A stretch of 64,000 bases of DNA from Thalassia testudinum (lineage: Eukaryota; Streptophyta; Magnoliopsida; Alismatales; Hydrocharitaceae), in NCBI GenBank assembly GCA_037157565.1, contig JAZHRO010000003.1, positions 40,127,001 to 40,191,000 of the forward strand. Reading direction: 5' to 3'. Shown here one piece after another: positions 44,011 through 55,317 of the stretch; position 1 is the first letter of the stretch; every line of letters begins with the position of its first letter. The notes beneath the pieces were generated by a model that worked only from the letters and a program-made list of their open reading frames with translations, made no database searches and was not told the DNA's origin. The position numbers and the translations under genes were made by a program.

Positions 44011-44108
44011 CCATGGGCAGCACTATCTCAAAGTGTCGAAAGCCAGGTTCTGAGGGCTACCATGGGTGGTACTATCCTGAAGCATCGAAAGCCTAGGACC
44101 CTTTGAGG
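44011..44108. repeat. Two tandem 49-bp units, with a third degenerate copy before them
   Basis: Units start at 44011 (CCATGGGCAGCACTATC) and 44060 (CCATGGGTGGTACTATC), each followed by a CGAAAGCC phrase. A weaker copy is at about 43972-44010. Origin unknown; it may belong to the copia-like 3' region that follows. Confidence 0.6.
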
Positions 44109-44269
44109 ATTGATGGTGGGGATAAGGAATCCGATATAGACCGTGTTATGCAGTTTTTCGATATTCATATTATCCTCATGATCTCTGTTCTGCTTTAGCA
44201 TATGTCTATCAGAAACATGTTTACTTAATGCATGATAGTTGTAGTTTAGTTCAACCCCTTTAGGAACCC

Positions 44270-45732
44270 TTCCTAATGACATTCGAGAAGGGGGAGAAGT
44301 TAGGATCATGAAAATAAACAAAAAAGTTGATCAATTTTAGCATAGATAACTAAGTATAACATTTAGGGGGAGAAAATAAGATAATAAAGATATATTTTGA
44401 AAATCATCAAAAAGGGGGAGATTATTAGTTCAACCTCTCATAAATAATATTTTGATGATTTTACAAAAATAGAGAAAAAGAAATAAAACATAGAAATAGC
44501 ATATTTCTCTGTCATGATATAATTGTAGGTCTCGTGGATTTTCCAAGAATGATGATTAGGAGTGTAAAGACGGATCGTGTTATAGGTCTTAGGCTTTTTC
44601 ATGTTCACATTCAAAATGTTGTAATTTTCTTTTCTTGAGTATAGAAATATTGTAAAGAGCCCCCAAAAGATAACATACTCTTAGCTTACTTAGGCTCTCT
44701 ACACTTAGGAAAAATTAGGAACAAAAGCCTAACTCAAAATGCATATAAGATGTCCAACACATCTATCAAACATCTGATATTCCACTTTAAGACGTCTGAT
44801 CATAGTTTCAAACATCTAAACATTAGACTCCAATCGTTGCAACCTCCAGTCAGACGTCTATAGGCTTATCCAGATGTCCAATACATACTGCAGATGCCTT
44901 TAAACCAACTGTTAGACTCCACTTGCTATTTCCTTCATTATTCTGGAAGACTAATGGTTAGATACACTTTTAGAAGTCTAGACAAGTATCTAGACATCTA
45001 ATAATGGACCATTACCCATTTACTTTGTGGAGGCTTGCCAGAAACCAAATCTCGCTTTTTTCATTACCTAAGCAAGTTATTAATCACTTTCCAGACATCT
45101 AGGATACTTGGTAGATGTCCATACTGACGTCTGATCCTTAAAATCTAGAACCCTATTTGGAACTAACCAAAATAGGAACAAACCGACCTATAATTAATCA
45201 TCCAATTTTAGGACCAGACGTCTTATAATAGCATATCAGATGTCCACCTAGAGCCCTATTTCGATCCAATGAAAATAGTAAGCATGACTCATAAAATTAG
45301 ATCTCTATAATTGTAGTCAGACGTCTGGCAAGACGACTGACCCAAAAATCAGACATCCGATCCTACTGTTAGAGTCATACTTACCATAATTTGAGTTGGA
45401 TTTCATCCCAATCTCTTGGGACTTGCCTCCAACGGCTTGGAGCCCTCTCATAAGCCTTCTTGAAGGTTCTAAACTTGCCTATAAATACTCTATAACCCCT
45501 CTAAGGCAAGAGACAACCTCTTGAGGTATAATTCACTTAGAATATCACTTGCTCACTTGCTCATTTCTTCCCTTGCCCTTGTGTTGTGAAATCACTCTAT
45601 TTGAGGCAAACCAACACTCCCACTCTTCTACGTATTGTCATCTTTAGGGAATTTCCTTCACATTTAGTAATATTTTGGGGTGCTCTATAGGGTTTATTTT
45701 ACATTACATTTTACTTGATTTTTGTAGTTGGG
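44270..45732 (+). mobile_element. Probable Ty1/copia (SIRE-like) 3' end and LTR
   Basis: Three GGGGGAG tracts (44290, 44365 and 44413) precede a sequence resembling the SIRE-type LTR start, where GGGGGAGATTATTAG is followed by TTTTGATGATTTTAC. The LTR would begin about 44423; its first dinucleotide is TA instead of TG, probably by mutation. A TATA-like CCTATAAATACTC is at 45479-45491. The LTR is cut by element D at 45733. The inner part has many CAGACGTCT-like motifs. No copia pol is present. The family call rests on general resemblance only. Confidence 0.5.
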
Positions 45733-47216
45733 TGTCTGATGTCGAATAATGCATTTGTGCTAAGTCGCTAGTTGTAGCATGTTTTACGACATCAATTTTA
45801 ATAGAAGAATCAGATGTGAGTCCGAGCATTGAACACAGGCAAGCAAAGTGTTGAATCCGCTAATCACTTTCATGTCACAAAAATATGTTGATTTGTTCAC
45901 TTGGAAAATGAATAGAGAAAGAGAGAGATAGGGAGAGAGAGAGTGAGAAAGTTAGAGATAGGGAGAGAGAGAGTGAGAAAGAGAGAGAGAGGGAGATAGG
46001 GTTAGAAATCCATGCTCAAGAGATGATAAGAACAAGATTTCAAAGACATATTCTAGTAATTATCCAAATGTTGTCATCAACAAAAAATGTACATGAATGC
46101 CTCAATGAAAGAAATAAACTATTAATATCAAAGAAACTAAAACTAAGAATAAAGAAGAATACGGCTTCAAGGTAGCCACGGTGGTAGAGGAACTTCCGTC
46201 GGTGGCTCGGCAGCTTCAGGACCTTGCTTGGAGCTATATGGAGGTGGTGGATACTCTTGGGTAGATGATTGCACAAATGGGTGGGCGTATCTCCCTTTTT
46301 ATAGTTGAGGAGAGAGCTAAAATTCATCCTAAGGTCAGTAGCAACATTCCAAACATCGCTATAGACCCACTGCAAGCGTCGCCCTCACCCTCACCCTCAT
46401 GCCTTCAATGCACATACTAGCTCGCGCGCACGCCGTGTGCTTGCAGTGAGCTGTTGCCTTGTGCTCACGCACACGCGATGTGCATGCGCTACCACTGCTA
46501 CTACACCGCACCACAATTGAGCAATTTTGGGGGCTGGTAGGGCTCGAACAAGCGCCCCTCATTTGGGAACTTGCCTCAAGACTAGTGTGCCAAGCCCGCA
46601 AGTTTATCCCAAGGAGGAGCCAAGGGCATGCGGTTGAGATGGCTTCTCAGCTGTTGGATCAAGATCCAACGGCTGGGAATGGATGATGCGGATGAAGAAG
46701 AGACGGTGGTGGGGCAACTGGTTGGTGTTTGGTGCCTAAGATGGTGCCACGTGGCACCATCTGGGTCGTCCATCTTCTTTCTACTATAGAGGATGCCACG
46801 ACGCTCGGATCAAGATGATTTCCAAGTTGCCGGACTGCAATCATCGCTCTGGGTCCATCCGTACGGTCAAATTTTTCATCCAAAGCCCGTAAGGTTGTCA
46901 CATTGTCCCCTGGCCATTGATCTTCCTTGAACTTGTTATGTGGGCTATAAAGGTCAGATTGAGGTGATTTTTGAGTTCGTTGGACTCCGTTCATCGATCT
47001 AGATCCATCCTTTGGTCTAATTGCTCATTTGAGACCTATTTCAATATGGTCTTGTACACAAGGTCATGAAACATTGATTATAAGTAATTTAAATGTAAAG
47101 ATTACGCAATGTGCATGTAATGCTCCCAAACCCACTATAATATGACATTATCGCACAAGTACCCTCAAAATTGACTCTAATTGGTGATATTAACGCTAAT
47201 AGTCGTAGAGCCATCA
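45733..47216 (-). repeat. 3' LTR of element D (1484 bp)
   Basis: On the minus strand it begins TGATGGCTCTACG after the PPT and ends CATCAGACA. TATA-like CTATAAAAAGG is at 46294-46304. It includes a tRNA-like module (46541-46595), an inverted repeat of GTTGGATC with GATCCAAC (46654-46671) and an AG-rich minisatellite (about 45913-46003). The left edge (45733) is less certain than the right. Five bases before it are TTGGG, which should recur at the far end of D outside the window. Confidence 0.75.
46541..46595 (-). other. tRNA-like module in LTR D
   Basis: Minus strand GCTTGGCACAC (A-box-like, 46596-46586) then TGTTCGAGCC (B box, 46550-46541). It is more degenerate than in element G but in the same U3 position and orientation. 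Confidence 0.4.
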
Positions 47217-48078
47217 TACCCCCATGTACACCCCTTTCTACTCCCTAGCAAGTTTTAACCTAAATGCTATTTGCAAAATAAAACTAAGAATTGAATACTT
47301 AGGTAGAAGTTTCTTGCCAACAGAAGGAAATTTCTACTAAGAACCTAACTTGTAGAGACTCAACAGTTCCCGGGATGCCTACCAAAATGCCGATTGCCTG
47401 AGTCCTCACCTTATTCTATATAGAAGCAACTACATTTTTTTTTTTTCTTTTCCACCTTTTCTAACTTTTTTGGATCTTTGATGTTGACGATTTCGGGATA
47501 ACTTTTTATGGCTACCTAATTCACTCAAGATCGAAAAGGACTCATAGTACTAAGCATTTTATTGTGAGAGTGATAGACTCACTCAACAACATTTAAAACA
47601 GACTTTGGGTTTCTACGCCCCTAGGTGACCAAAAATAGAAAACGTTGCCTAAAGGTGTATTTATTTGGTCGGTAGCTTTCTCCCTACTTTTTATTTTTGT
47701 GGGGTCAACACAAGGGTGAACCCAGTGTATATTTCCCCGGATTATGCTACTTCCCCACTTCTTCCATAAGTGTTTTGGAATTCTTATGCAGTTAATGAGT
47801 TGGGATCTTGACAATCGGCTAATGGCTTATTACCCACGTCAACTTGCCAGCTATACACGTGCGGTGCAGTGTAGCTTATTTCTTTTTTTCTTTTCTCCTT
47901 TTCCATTTTCCTATTTCCCTTTTCTTTTTTTCCTTTTTCTTTAATTTTTTATTTCTAAGTAGGTGGCTTTCCTGATCTAAGATTTACCGAAAGGTAGTAA
48001 CAAAAGAAAATGGTCCTATGGCTGGGTTCTGGACAATCGACCAATGGGCTGTTACCCATGACAACTTGCCAGCCATAC
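47217..48078 (-). mobile_element. Element D: start of 3' interior, interrupted by element E
   Basis: The sequence directly next to LTR D has a PPT (CATGGGGGTA) and a decayed hairpin, then the same 3' non-coding organisation as element G, including both copies of the 57-base repeat (47799-47854 and 48021-48077). Element E is inserted at the end of the second copy, so the rest of D lies beyond the window. Whether D coded for enzymes is unknown. Confidence 0.75.
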
Positions 48079-49761
48079 TGCTCGAATAATTTTCGCTTGT
48101 AAAAATAATGGATCAAAGAAATACGTCGTCGCAGTGAAATTACATGATGGAAAATCCTGGTCAAAAAATTTTTAATGAAACTAACCATGAAAAGTTAGGT
48201 TGTATCCACAGGGAAGAACGACTGCAATAAATTCATGAGTGTAGAGCCGTCAAGTTTGCAAAAGCATTCGCAAAATCAATTTAATGAATATGCTGCTTTG
48301 AATGTCACTTACAATTTCATGAGGAGCTCAGGGTTATTTATGTAAATTTCACATCAGAAATCAAGCATTCAAAAATATGTAGATAATGCATGTGTAGTGT
48401 CATGTCATGTAATTTTGAATTGCATGTAACTCTAAACCCAATTTCAATGAGAAATGATGGGCATAATAGGAGTCAGTCAAATACAAGAAAAAATAAGTGC
48501 ATTGTCATAATTTTACCATATTAATTTAATTGAAAATAAATGAATAGCATAGTTGGCAATGGCATTGATGGTAATTTTTAATGGGTGCTTTATCTGTAGC
48601 AAAATAGGGGATGCTTCCACCTTGTCCACGTGAAGAGAAGCGTCGGCTGGGGGAGAGAAGCCGGGAGGAGGATGTCAACGACAAGGGCGTTCTGATGGCG
48701 GTGGTGGCATGGCGAATGGTGGCCAGAGTTGACGCCAGAGATAAGGAGTGGCAGCGGTGCTGGTGGCTCGTCGGTGGGTGTGCTGTGATTGGCTTGCCTG
48801 GTGGAGTGGATATGCTAATGGAGGTGAGGTGAGTCCATTGGAGGCGACGATGCATTGAACGGTGGCATGTGGAGGCAGCTACAATTGGAGGTCGATGATG
48901 GTTTTTTTGGGTTCCTCTTCTTCTATTGGAGAAGAAGAAGATGAGGAAGAAGGGGAGGCCATGGCACGAGGCCGTGCACGTGAGTGAAGGAGTGCGCGCG
49001 AGGGGTGCTGGTGTGTGCGGAGGTGGCTGGCCGTGCACGTGAAGGCATGGCTTGAGTGTGGCCACTGAAGGTTGGTGGTGGTGATGGTCGGTGCCTAATA
49101 CTTAATGTAAGATGGAAAGAGTACACGTGGTGTGCTGGGCATGCGCAGGGGGTTACTACGGTGGGGGAGTGCACTATCACCGCACCACCGATCGACGAGG
49201 ACTTCACGGTGTTGCCATGGTGCACACTGAGAGGGCCATAGTGCGCATGGCTTCCATGGTGTAAGTGAGAGGGTCAAGGTGGAGAACGAGCGATCGTAGA
49301 TCTCGATGGTGTGTTGGAGTGGCTCTTTTGAAAAACAAATCCCCCATCTATTTCTTTATGGCCGCCATCTTCTCCAACCACTTGGCGAGAGTTGTGAGTG
49401 GTTGGAACATAAGGATAAACACTGGCAGCTTTCATCAGACATCTGAGTGATTCTTCAAACATCTTAAAATATGCAGACCATAGGGGATCTAAGATGGTAA
49501 TTCTTCAAACATCCAAATTGAGCTCCAGACGTCTTGTAGAGTGATCTTGACCGTCTGAATGGTACCTTCAGGTGTCTTATGCTGAGCCTGCATCCACCAA
49601 ATTGTTATCATAACATATCATATGTTATTAAACATAACATTGGTCCATAATATGATATGTAGACTATGTTGAACTCCCACTTAATTCCTGATCAAATATC
49701 AACTAAGAAGTAATTAAAGAGTACTTAGGCCAAATAATGGTCCACAAAAGTGGACTTATCA
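48079..49761 (-). repeat. 3' LTR of element E (1683 bp)
   Basis: On the minus strand it begins TGATAAGTCCAC beside the PPT and ends TTCGAGCA. It lies within the 57-base repeat region of D. The GC-rich middle (48600-49330) has overlapping ORFs on both strands that are not credible genes. Several CAGACGTCT-like motifs lie at 49435-49580. Confidence 0.8.
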
Positions 49762-49800
49762 AATTCCCCCAAGCCTAAGTTTTGCTAGTCCCGAGCAAAA
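49762..49800 (-). other. Terminal hairpin and polypurine tract of element E
   Basis: In sense, arms TTTTGCT and AGCAAAA (49800-49780), then CTTAGGCTTGGGGGAATT ending at the LTR. The inner stem pair seen in B and G is lost (A to C). Confidence 0.75.
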
Positions 49801-51313
49801 GTGAAAAATAATGAAAGTAACCGAAAGATTTTTTCTTCCCTTATTCCAAAAATTTAGAGATCTAAACTAATGTGAAGTGATAGCAGCCTAGGTAACAGAT
49901 CCAAGTGAAAAGCCAGCTTATATTTGAAGTTCATACTTAACTCTTGGTAAACATTTTATTAGGATAGGGAACTACTTCCCTTGGGGATGAAGCATAAAAT
50001 AATTTGTAGTTTGACCCTAGCATTTTGGATTAGGTAGGAGATACCGAGTTGAATGGATTTATATTCAATAGCTTACACTCGTATGGTGCTACCTGTAGTC
50101 TAGTACTGTAGACTCTAACTCTCTAGAATATCAAATGAGTCAACCAAGAGAGAGGCTAAACAACTGTGCTCTCTTGATATTCCTTTGTGCTCACTCTTTT
50201 CCTTCTTTTCTTTCTGAGATTCACAAATCTCACCAGATTTTGTAAATATACTCACTGTTTGGTGGTCTCACATGGCATTCACACTTCAATTAAAGTCCTA
50301 ATAACCCTAAAACCAAGTTAGAGGACCTCAGCCAGTATTCGGGTTATCAGGAATATTGAAAAGTAAGTATGGGTCATATTTGGTGAATTGCAATGGGTAT
50401 TTTAGTTGTTGCCTCAAAAACATTGACACAAAAAATGACATGAAGATAAAACTCCAAACTTAGGCTCATTTTTTCTCTTGTTTCTTTTTTCTCTTTTTTT
50501 TATATATTTTCTAAATAGAAATATTTTTTTTCTTCTTTTTTTATATATAAATCAGCATAACATAACGCAGACTTTTATTCATGAGGAATTATTAGTGATG
50601 ATGATGGTCAAGAGGATATTGTGTGGCATATATGGTGGAAGTGCCTACTCTCAGCACCATGAAAGGAATGGATAGAACAAGCGTATTTCCAACCTTTGAC
50701 ACTATTACCCTCTTTCAGCCCAGGACTCTATGAAGGACAGCCGTAACCATCTACCATAGTCATAGTTTTATTAGGACTCTACCTCTGTGTATTTGCCTTA
50801 TTTAGTGACTCTTAGGAATTCACAGAATGTACACATACAGGAACAGAGAGCGAAAACTATGCCTAGCTCTAAGGTATCATCATGTAATTTTCTAAAACTT
50901 AAGAGTCCTTGCACTAACCTTAGAGCACTAGTAGTTTCTCTACTCTCTTCTCACAAATATGAGGTGAACCTAATAGAAGATAGTATGCCTAACTCCCTAT
51001 TAACTATCCAAGGGTTCAGTAGACTAAAAATGCTTATTGGTTTTCTTCAAAGATTCATTACTCAATCTACATGCAAGTGAAATAACTCTACTGGATTCTA
51101 AACTTAGAAACAAATGAAAAAAATTTTTACTAAAACAACCTTGATAAGAACTTTTGCTCAGGACTAACCAATTCAGCTAAAAAAAAAAGATGTAAATATT
51201 TATAAATACTATAAACATCCTCAGGTTATACCCCTCCATGACTAAGATTGACAATGTCCTCATTGAAAACAAAGACATAGAAGAATATCACCTGAAGAGG
51301 AGAGTGGGAGGAT
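49801..51313 (-). other. 3' non-coding region of element E
   Basis: No gene. It holds the internal module at 51227-51265 (sense CAATG-AGGA-CATTG, then TTAGTCATGGAGGGG). The segment 50575-50815 matches element F 58365-58600 strongly (phrases such as GGAAGTGCCTACTC), linking E and F. Confidence 0.65.
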
Positions 51314-52689
51314 CTAAGGCTTCCTAAGATAGAGTGCGTCCAAAACTTGGCCACTTGAAAGACTAACATAAGGTTTAAGTCGTTGGCCGTTTACCTTAAA
51401 GCTTGAGCCAGAAGTAGGGTTTCGAATATCTACAACACCATGATGGAACGCATTGATAACAACGTATGGCCCATCCCAACAGGACTTGAGCTTTCCTAGA
51501 AATAATTTATGTTTGGAATTGAAATGCCAGACCCACTGGTTTAGCTCAAAGGTCTTTCTAATGATGTGCTTATCATGGAAGACCTTTGTACATTGCTTGT
51601 AAGCTTGAGAAGTTTCATAGGATTCATTATGAAGCTCCTTAAGCTCACTTAACTCCAGCATACATGCTTTTCCCGCTTTATCCAGATTCAAGTTAATATT
51701 TTTAATAACCCAATAGGCTTGTGTTGGATTTCAAATGGAAGATGGCATACCTTTCCGTAGACAAGTCGGAAAGGAGATATGCCTAAGGGAGTCTTATATG
51801 CTATTCTGTAGGCCCAAAGAGCATCATTTAGTCTTTTAGGCCAATCCTTATAGTCAAGCTTGGCAGTTTTTTCTAAAATTCATTTAATCTCCCTATTAAA
51901 CACTTCAACTTGTCCACTCGTTTGGAGATGGTAAGGTGTGGTTATCATGTGGTTGACTCCCAAATTTTGGAGTAGTCTTGTGAAGTGTATGTTCTTGAAG
52001 TGGGTTCCTCCATCATTTATGATCGTACTTGGGAACTCGTATCGAGAAATGATATTAGCCTTAACAAAATCCAAGACCATGGAATGGTCATTGGTTCGCG
52101 TGGGTATGGCTTCTATCCATTTCAATACATAGTCCACAGCCACAGGGATGTATTCATATCCAAAGGACATAGGAAAGGGACCCATGAAGTCAATGCCCCA
52201 AATGTCAAATCCTCAACGGGGAGAATAGGTTGCTGGGGCATCTCATCCCTTTTTCCAATGGTTCCCGTCTGTTGGCAATGTAGACATGTGCCCACAGATG
52301 TACGTGCATCTTGGAGTAATGTGGGCCACCGAAAGCTAGACTGAAGAACCTTATGGGCAATCTTTTTTCCACTAAAATGTCCTCCATAGTGGAGGTCATT
52401 GCAAAAACTCAGAACGCTTCTTTGTTCTTTGCCAAGGACACAACGGCGAAAATGCTCATCAAGGCCTATTCTAAAAAGCTTAGGTCCCTCCCAGTGATAA
52501 AATTTAGCCTCAGCAAGAAACCTGTCTTGCTTCTACTTGTCCCAAGTATTAGGGGTAATCGCCATCACCAGATAGTTCACTATGTCAGCAAACCAAGGAG
52601 CTTTGGCCTCCACTGCCATTAGAGACTCATCGGGGAAAGTCTCTTGGATACCGCCAGTAGGGGTTGATGCCTTAATAGGGATCCTAGAC
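51314..52689 (-). pseudogene. Integrase of element E, several frameshifts
   Basis: The zinc domain is recognisable near 52250-52450 (HYGGHFSGKKIAHKVLQ and CLHCQQ). Core: [18 protein letters not shown]2 in [10 protein letters not shown]; Glu in [11 protein letters not shown], followed by a TGA where relatives have an Arg codon (51880-52185). After a shift the C-terminal part is open at 51314-51691 (AYKQCTKVFHDKHIIRKTF, then VNGQRLKPYVSL). The D,D,E residues all remain, but at least three frame changes separate the blocks. Confidence 0.85.
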
Positions 52690-53104
52690 AGATGATATGC
52701 TAGCACATTCTCAACTCCCTTCTTATCTTTTATTTCTAGGTCAAACACCTAGAGTAGCAGAATCCAACGAATTAAGCGTGGTTTGGCGTCTTGTTTAGCA
52801 AGAAGATGCTTTAAAGAAGAATGATCAGTGAATACTACAACCTTGTATCCCAAAAGATAAGTCCGAAACTTTTTCAAAGCAAACACAACAACAAGAAGCT
52901 CCTTTTTAGTGACCACGTAGCTTTGATGAGGATCTGTAAGGGTTTGCTAGCATAATGCAACACATGAGGTTTGCCATCAACCCTTTGACCTAAGATCGCT
53001 CCCAGTGCAAAATCAGAAGCATCGCACATTAACTCAAACAGGAGGGTCCAATCTAGTGCTTGGAGAATCGATGCGGTAATAAGGGCTTTCTTCAACACTT
53101 GGAA
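52690..53104 (-). pseudogene. RNase H domain of element E, frameshifted
   Basis: Motifs: [17 protein letters not shown] at 52990-53040, then a frameshift near 52935; TKKELL (Glu kept, neighbour changed), FTDHSSLKHLL near 52800-52830, and LAYHLSRI where relatives have ADHLSRL, so the last catalytic Asp is Tyr. Confidence 0.8.
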
Positions 53105-53995
53105 AGCCTCGCCACATCTGTCTTTAAAATCGAAGGAAACATTCTTCGCTAACAGGTTGCAGAGTGGCTTAGATATTTTACTGAAATCTATAATGAAGCA
53201 CTTCTACAACCTAGCATGGCCAAGGAAAGATCTAACCTGACTAATATTGGTGGGCGATGGAAGCTTAGAGATGGAATCAATTTTTGCACTGTCGTCCTCT
53301 AATCCTCTCTCGGAAACTACATGCCCTAACACAATGCCATGCTGGACCATAAAGTGGCTTTTCTCCTAGCTAAGCACCAGCTTTGCCTCTTCGTAATGGG
53401 TTAAGACTTTATCAAGGTGTGAAAGGCATATGTCAAACGATGAGCTGTAAATGGAAAGGTCATCCATGAAAATCTCTACAAACTCATCGATCATAGCAGA
53501 AAAGATGGCCATCAAACATCGTTGGAAAGTGGCAGGAGCATTACATAACCCGAATGGAATTCGACGAAATGCAAATATGCCATATGGACTCGTGAAGGTG
53601 GTATGCTCCTGATCGTTAGGAAAGATAGCTACTTGATTATACCTAGTGCACCCATCAAGGAAACAAAAGTACTTGTTCCTTGCTAGTCATTCCAAAATTT
53701 GATCGATAAACGATAAGGGGAAATGGTCTTTCTGGGTAGCTGTGTTCAAACGATGGTAATCAATGCAAACCCTCCAACAAATTGATGGTCTAGTGGTTAC
53801 CAACTCTCCCAAGTCATTCTCTTCCACAGTTATTTCTACCTTTCTAGGCACCACGTGAATAGGACTGACCCATTTACTATCTGAAATGGGATAGATAATT
53901 GTTGCATCCAGCCATTTCAGAATCTCCTTTTTAATAACCTCCCGCATATTGGGGTTGAGCCTTCTCTATATGTCTCAGAAGGGTTTCACGGACTC
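53105..53995 (-). pseudogene. Reverse transcriptase of element E, broken
   Basis: 53687-53947 encodes REVIKKEILKWLDATIIYP and WRVCIDYHRLNTATQKDH. Then a TGA, GCTRYNQVAI (relatives GFSGYNQVAI), FGLCNAPATFQRCLMAIF, and the catalytic EIFMDD at about 53456-53475. VLS is followed by TAG where element C has Trp. The thumb segment SFLGHARL has another stop. Inactive. Confidence 0.83.
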
Positions 53996-55317
53996 GTTCA
54001 TGTATATATGATGCATGCAAAGGGAGGGATCAACACCCTTTATATCAGCAAATGAATAGGTAATTTCTTTCTTCTACCTTTGTAAACACTCAAGCAGAGC
54101 TTCCTCCTACAATTTAGATAAAGCAGATGAGAAAATAACGGGGAGAGTGTCATTAGGGCCAAGGAATGCATACTTCAATGTGCTCGGGAGGAGTTTCAGC
54201 TCCAACTCAGGAGCCTTTTGGATTAAAGGGTTTAAGTTGAGATGTCCCTACCTTAGGTAGTGAATCTACCTTCAAAGTCCCCGGTAGGGACAGAGACTCT
54301 GTGTGTATCCCCAGCAACTCATCTAATTTGGGTATTTCCCCTTCAATTTCTTTAATAATCGGAGGATGGTCACTAGATATGACCTTTTAAAGGAGATCTC
54401 TACATAGGAGTGCTGGAGTATTCTCCCCAATTTTTTCATCAACAACCTCAATTGAAGAACAACCTTTAAATCCAGATTGCATGTAAGTATCAAAAACATT
54501 CAATCAGATCTTCTTGTTCCCAAAGCCCATTTTAAGTGCCCCTGATCTACAATTGATAGTGGTGTTGGCGGTGGCCAAGAATGGCCATCCCAGAATAATG
54601 GACAGCTTAGTGGGCTTATTCAATGGCTCAGTATATAGCACAAGAAAGTCAACAGGGAAGAGGAAGTCCTCCACTCTCACCAGGACATCTTCTGGTAATC
54701 CCTGTGGTCTCTTAAGTGATTTGTCTGCAAACTAGAGGATGAATGGACTAGGCTTTAACTCACCTTCTCCTAAAAGATTATTGATAGAGCTTGGTAAAAT
54801 GTTCACGCCCGTACCCAAATTGAGCAGAGCCTCGTCAATGTGTTGGTTACCTATAACCACTAAAATATACGGGGCCCCTGGGTCTTTCATGTTGGGCGGT
54901 ACTCCATGTTGGAGAACCGAGCTAACATGGTCAAGTAGGGTGAGCTTAGCTTGGACTTGTCTCCTAGATCGGTGCTTCTGGGTGCATGGGTCGTTAAGAA
55001 ACTTGGCATAGGATGGGATCAGTTTGACAGCTTGCAACAGAGGAAAGTCGATCTGAACTTGCCTAAAAGTGTCCATAATCTCCTCTATCGTATCCTTTGC
55101 TCCAGGAGAGCCTACAAAAGATTCACCATGAGTAGAAAGGCATCGTGGATAGGGCACCCTCAGCTTTTGGGTAGAGGGGTCGTCATGGTGGGAGAGGGGT
55201 GGCAGACTGACGACATCCTCAGGGTGGGTGATTTCAAGTGAAAGAGAGCAGTGTGGCTCTTCCTCAGTGGAGATGGAAGTCGAGACGAGTGTAGGCGGGG
55301 AATCCTGAGACGTGGCT
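53996..55317 (-). pseudogene. Protease region of element E, cut by element F
   Basis: 54732-55157 encodes the linker (EEIMDTFRQVQIDFPLLQAV, then LIPSYAKFLNDPCTQKHR) and the active-site region ALLNLGTGVNILPSS. The catalytic Asp is Asn here. After a TAG, FADKSLKRPQGLPEDVLVRV, FPVDFLVL and LSIILGWPFLATA follow. The low-similarity linker (54000-54500) has several stops. Coding sequence ends at 55317, where LTR F begins. Confidence 0.8.

Larger units (their letters stand above)
48079..55317 (-). mobile_element. Element E: autonomous Athila-like element, 3' half
   Basis: 3' LTR, PPT, 3' non-coding region, integrase, RNase H, RT and protease are present. The protease is cut by element F at 55317, and gag and 5' LTR would lie beyond the window. 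It is a separate subfamily from A/C and B: RT reads IFMDD then SIYSSSFDICLSHL, and the LTRs differ. The five bases before the LTR (48074-48078, CATAC) are the expected target duplication. All domains are broken by frameshifts. Confidence 0.85.

Noticed and set aside
47744..47944. Phe/Leu-rich ORFs at T-rich runs (also 458-715, 28248-28511, 50478-50675, 58123-58338)
   Set aside because: Translation of poly-T low-complexity tracts in non-coding regions; not credible membrane proteins.
48526..49065. 179-codon minus-strand ORF in LTR E
   Set aside because: His/Pro/Ser-rich, matched by opposite-strand ORFs in the same GC-rich LTR stretch.
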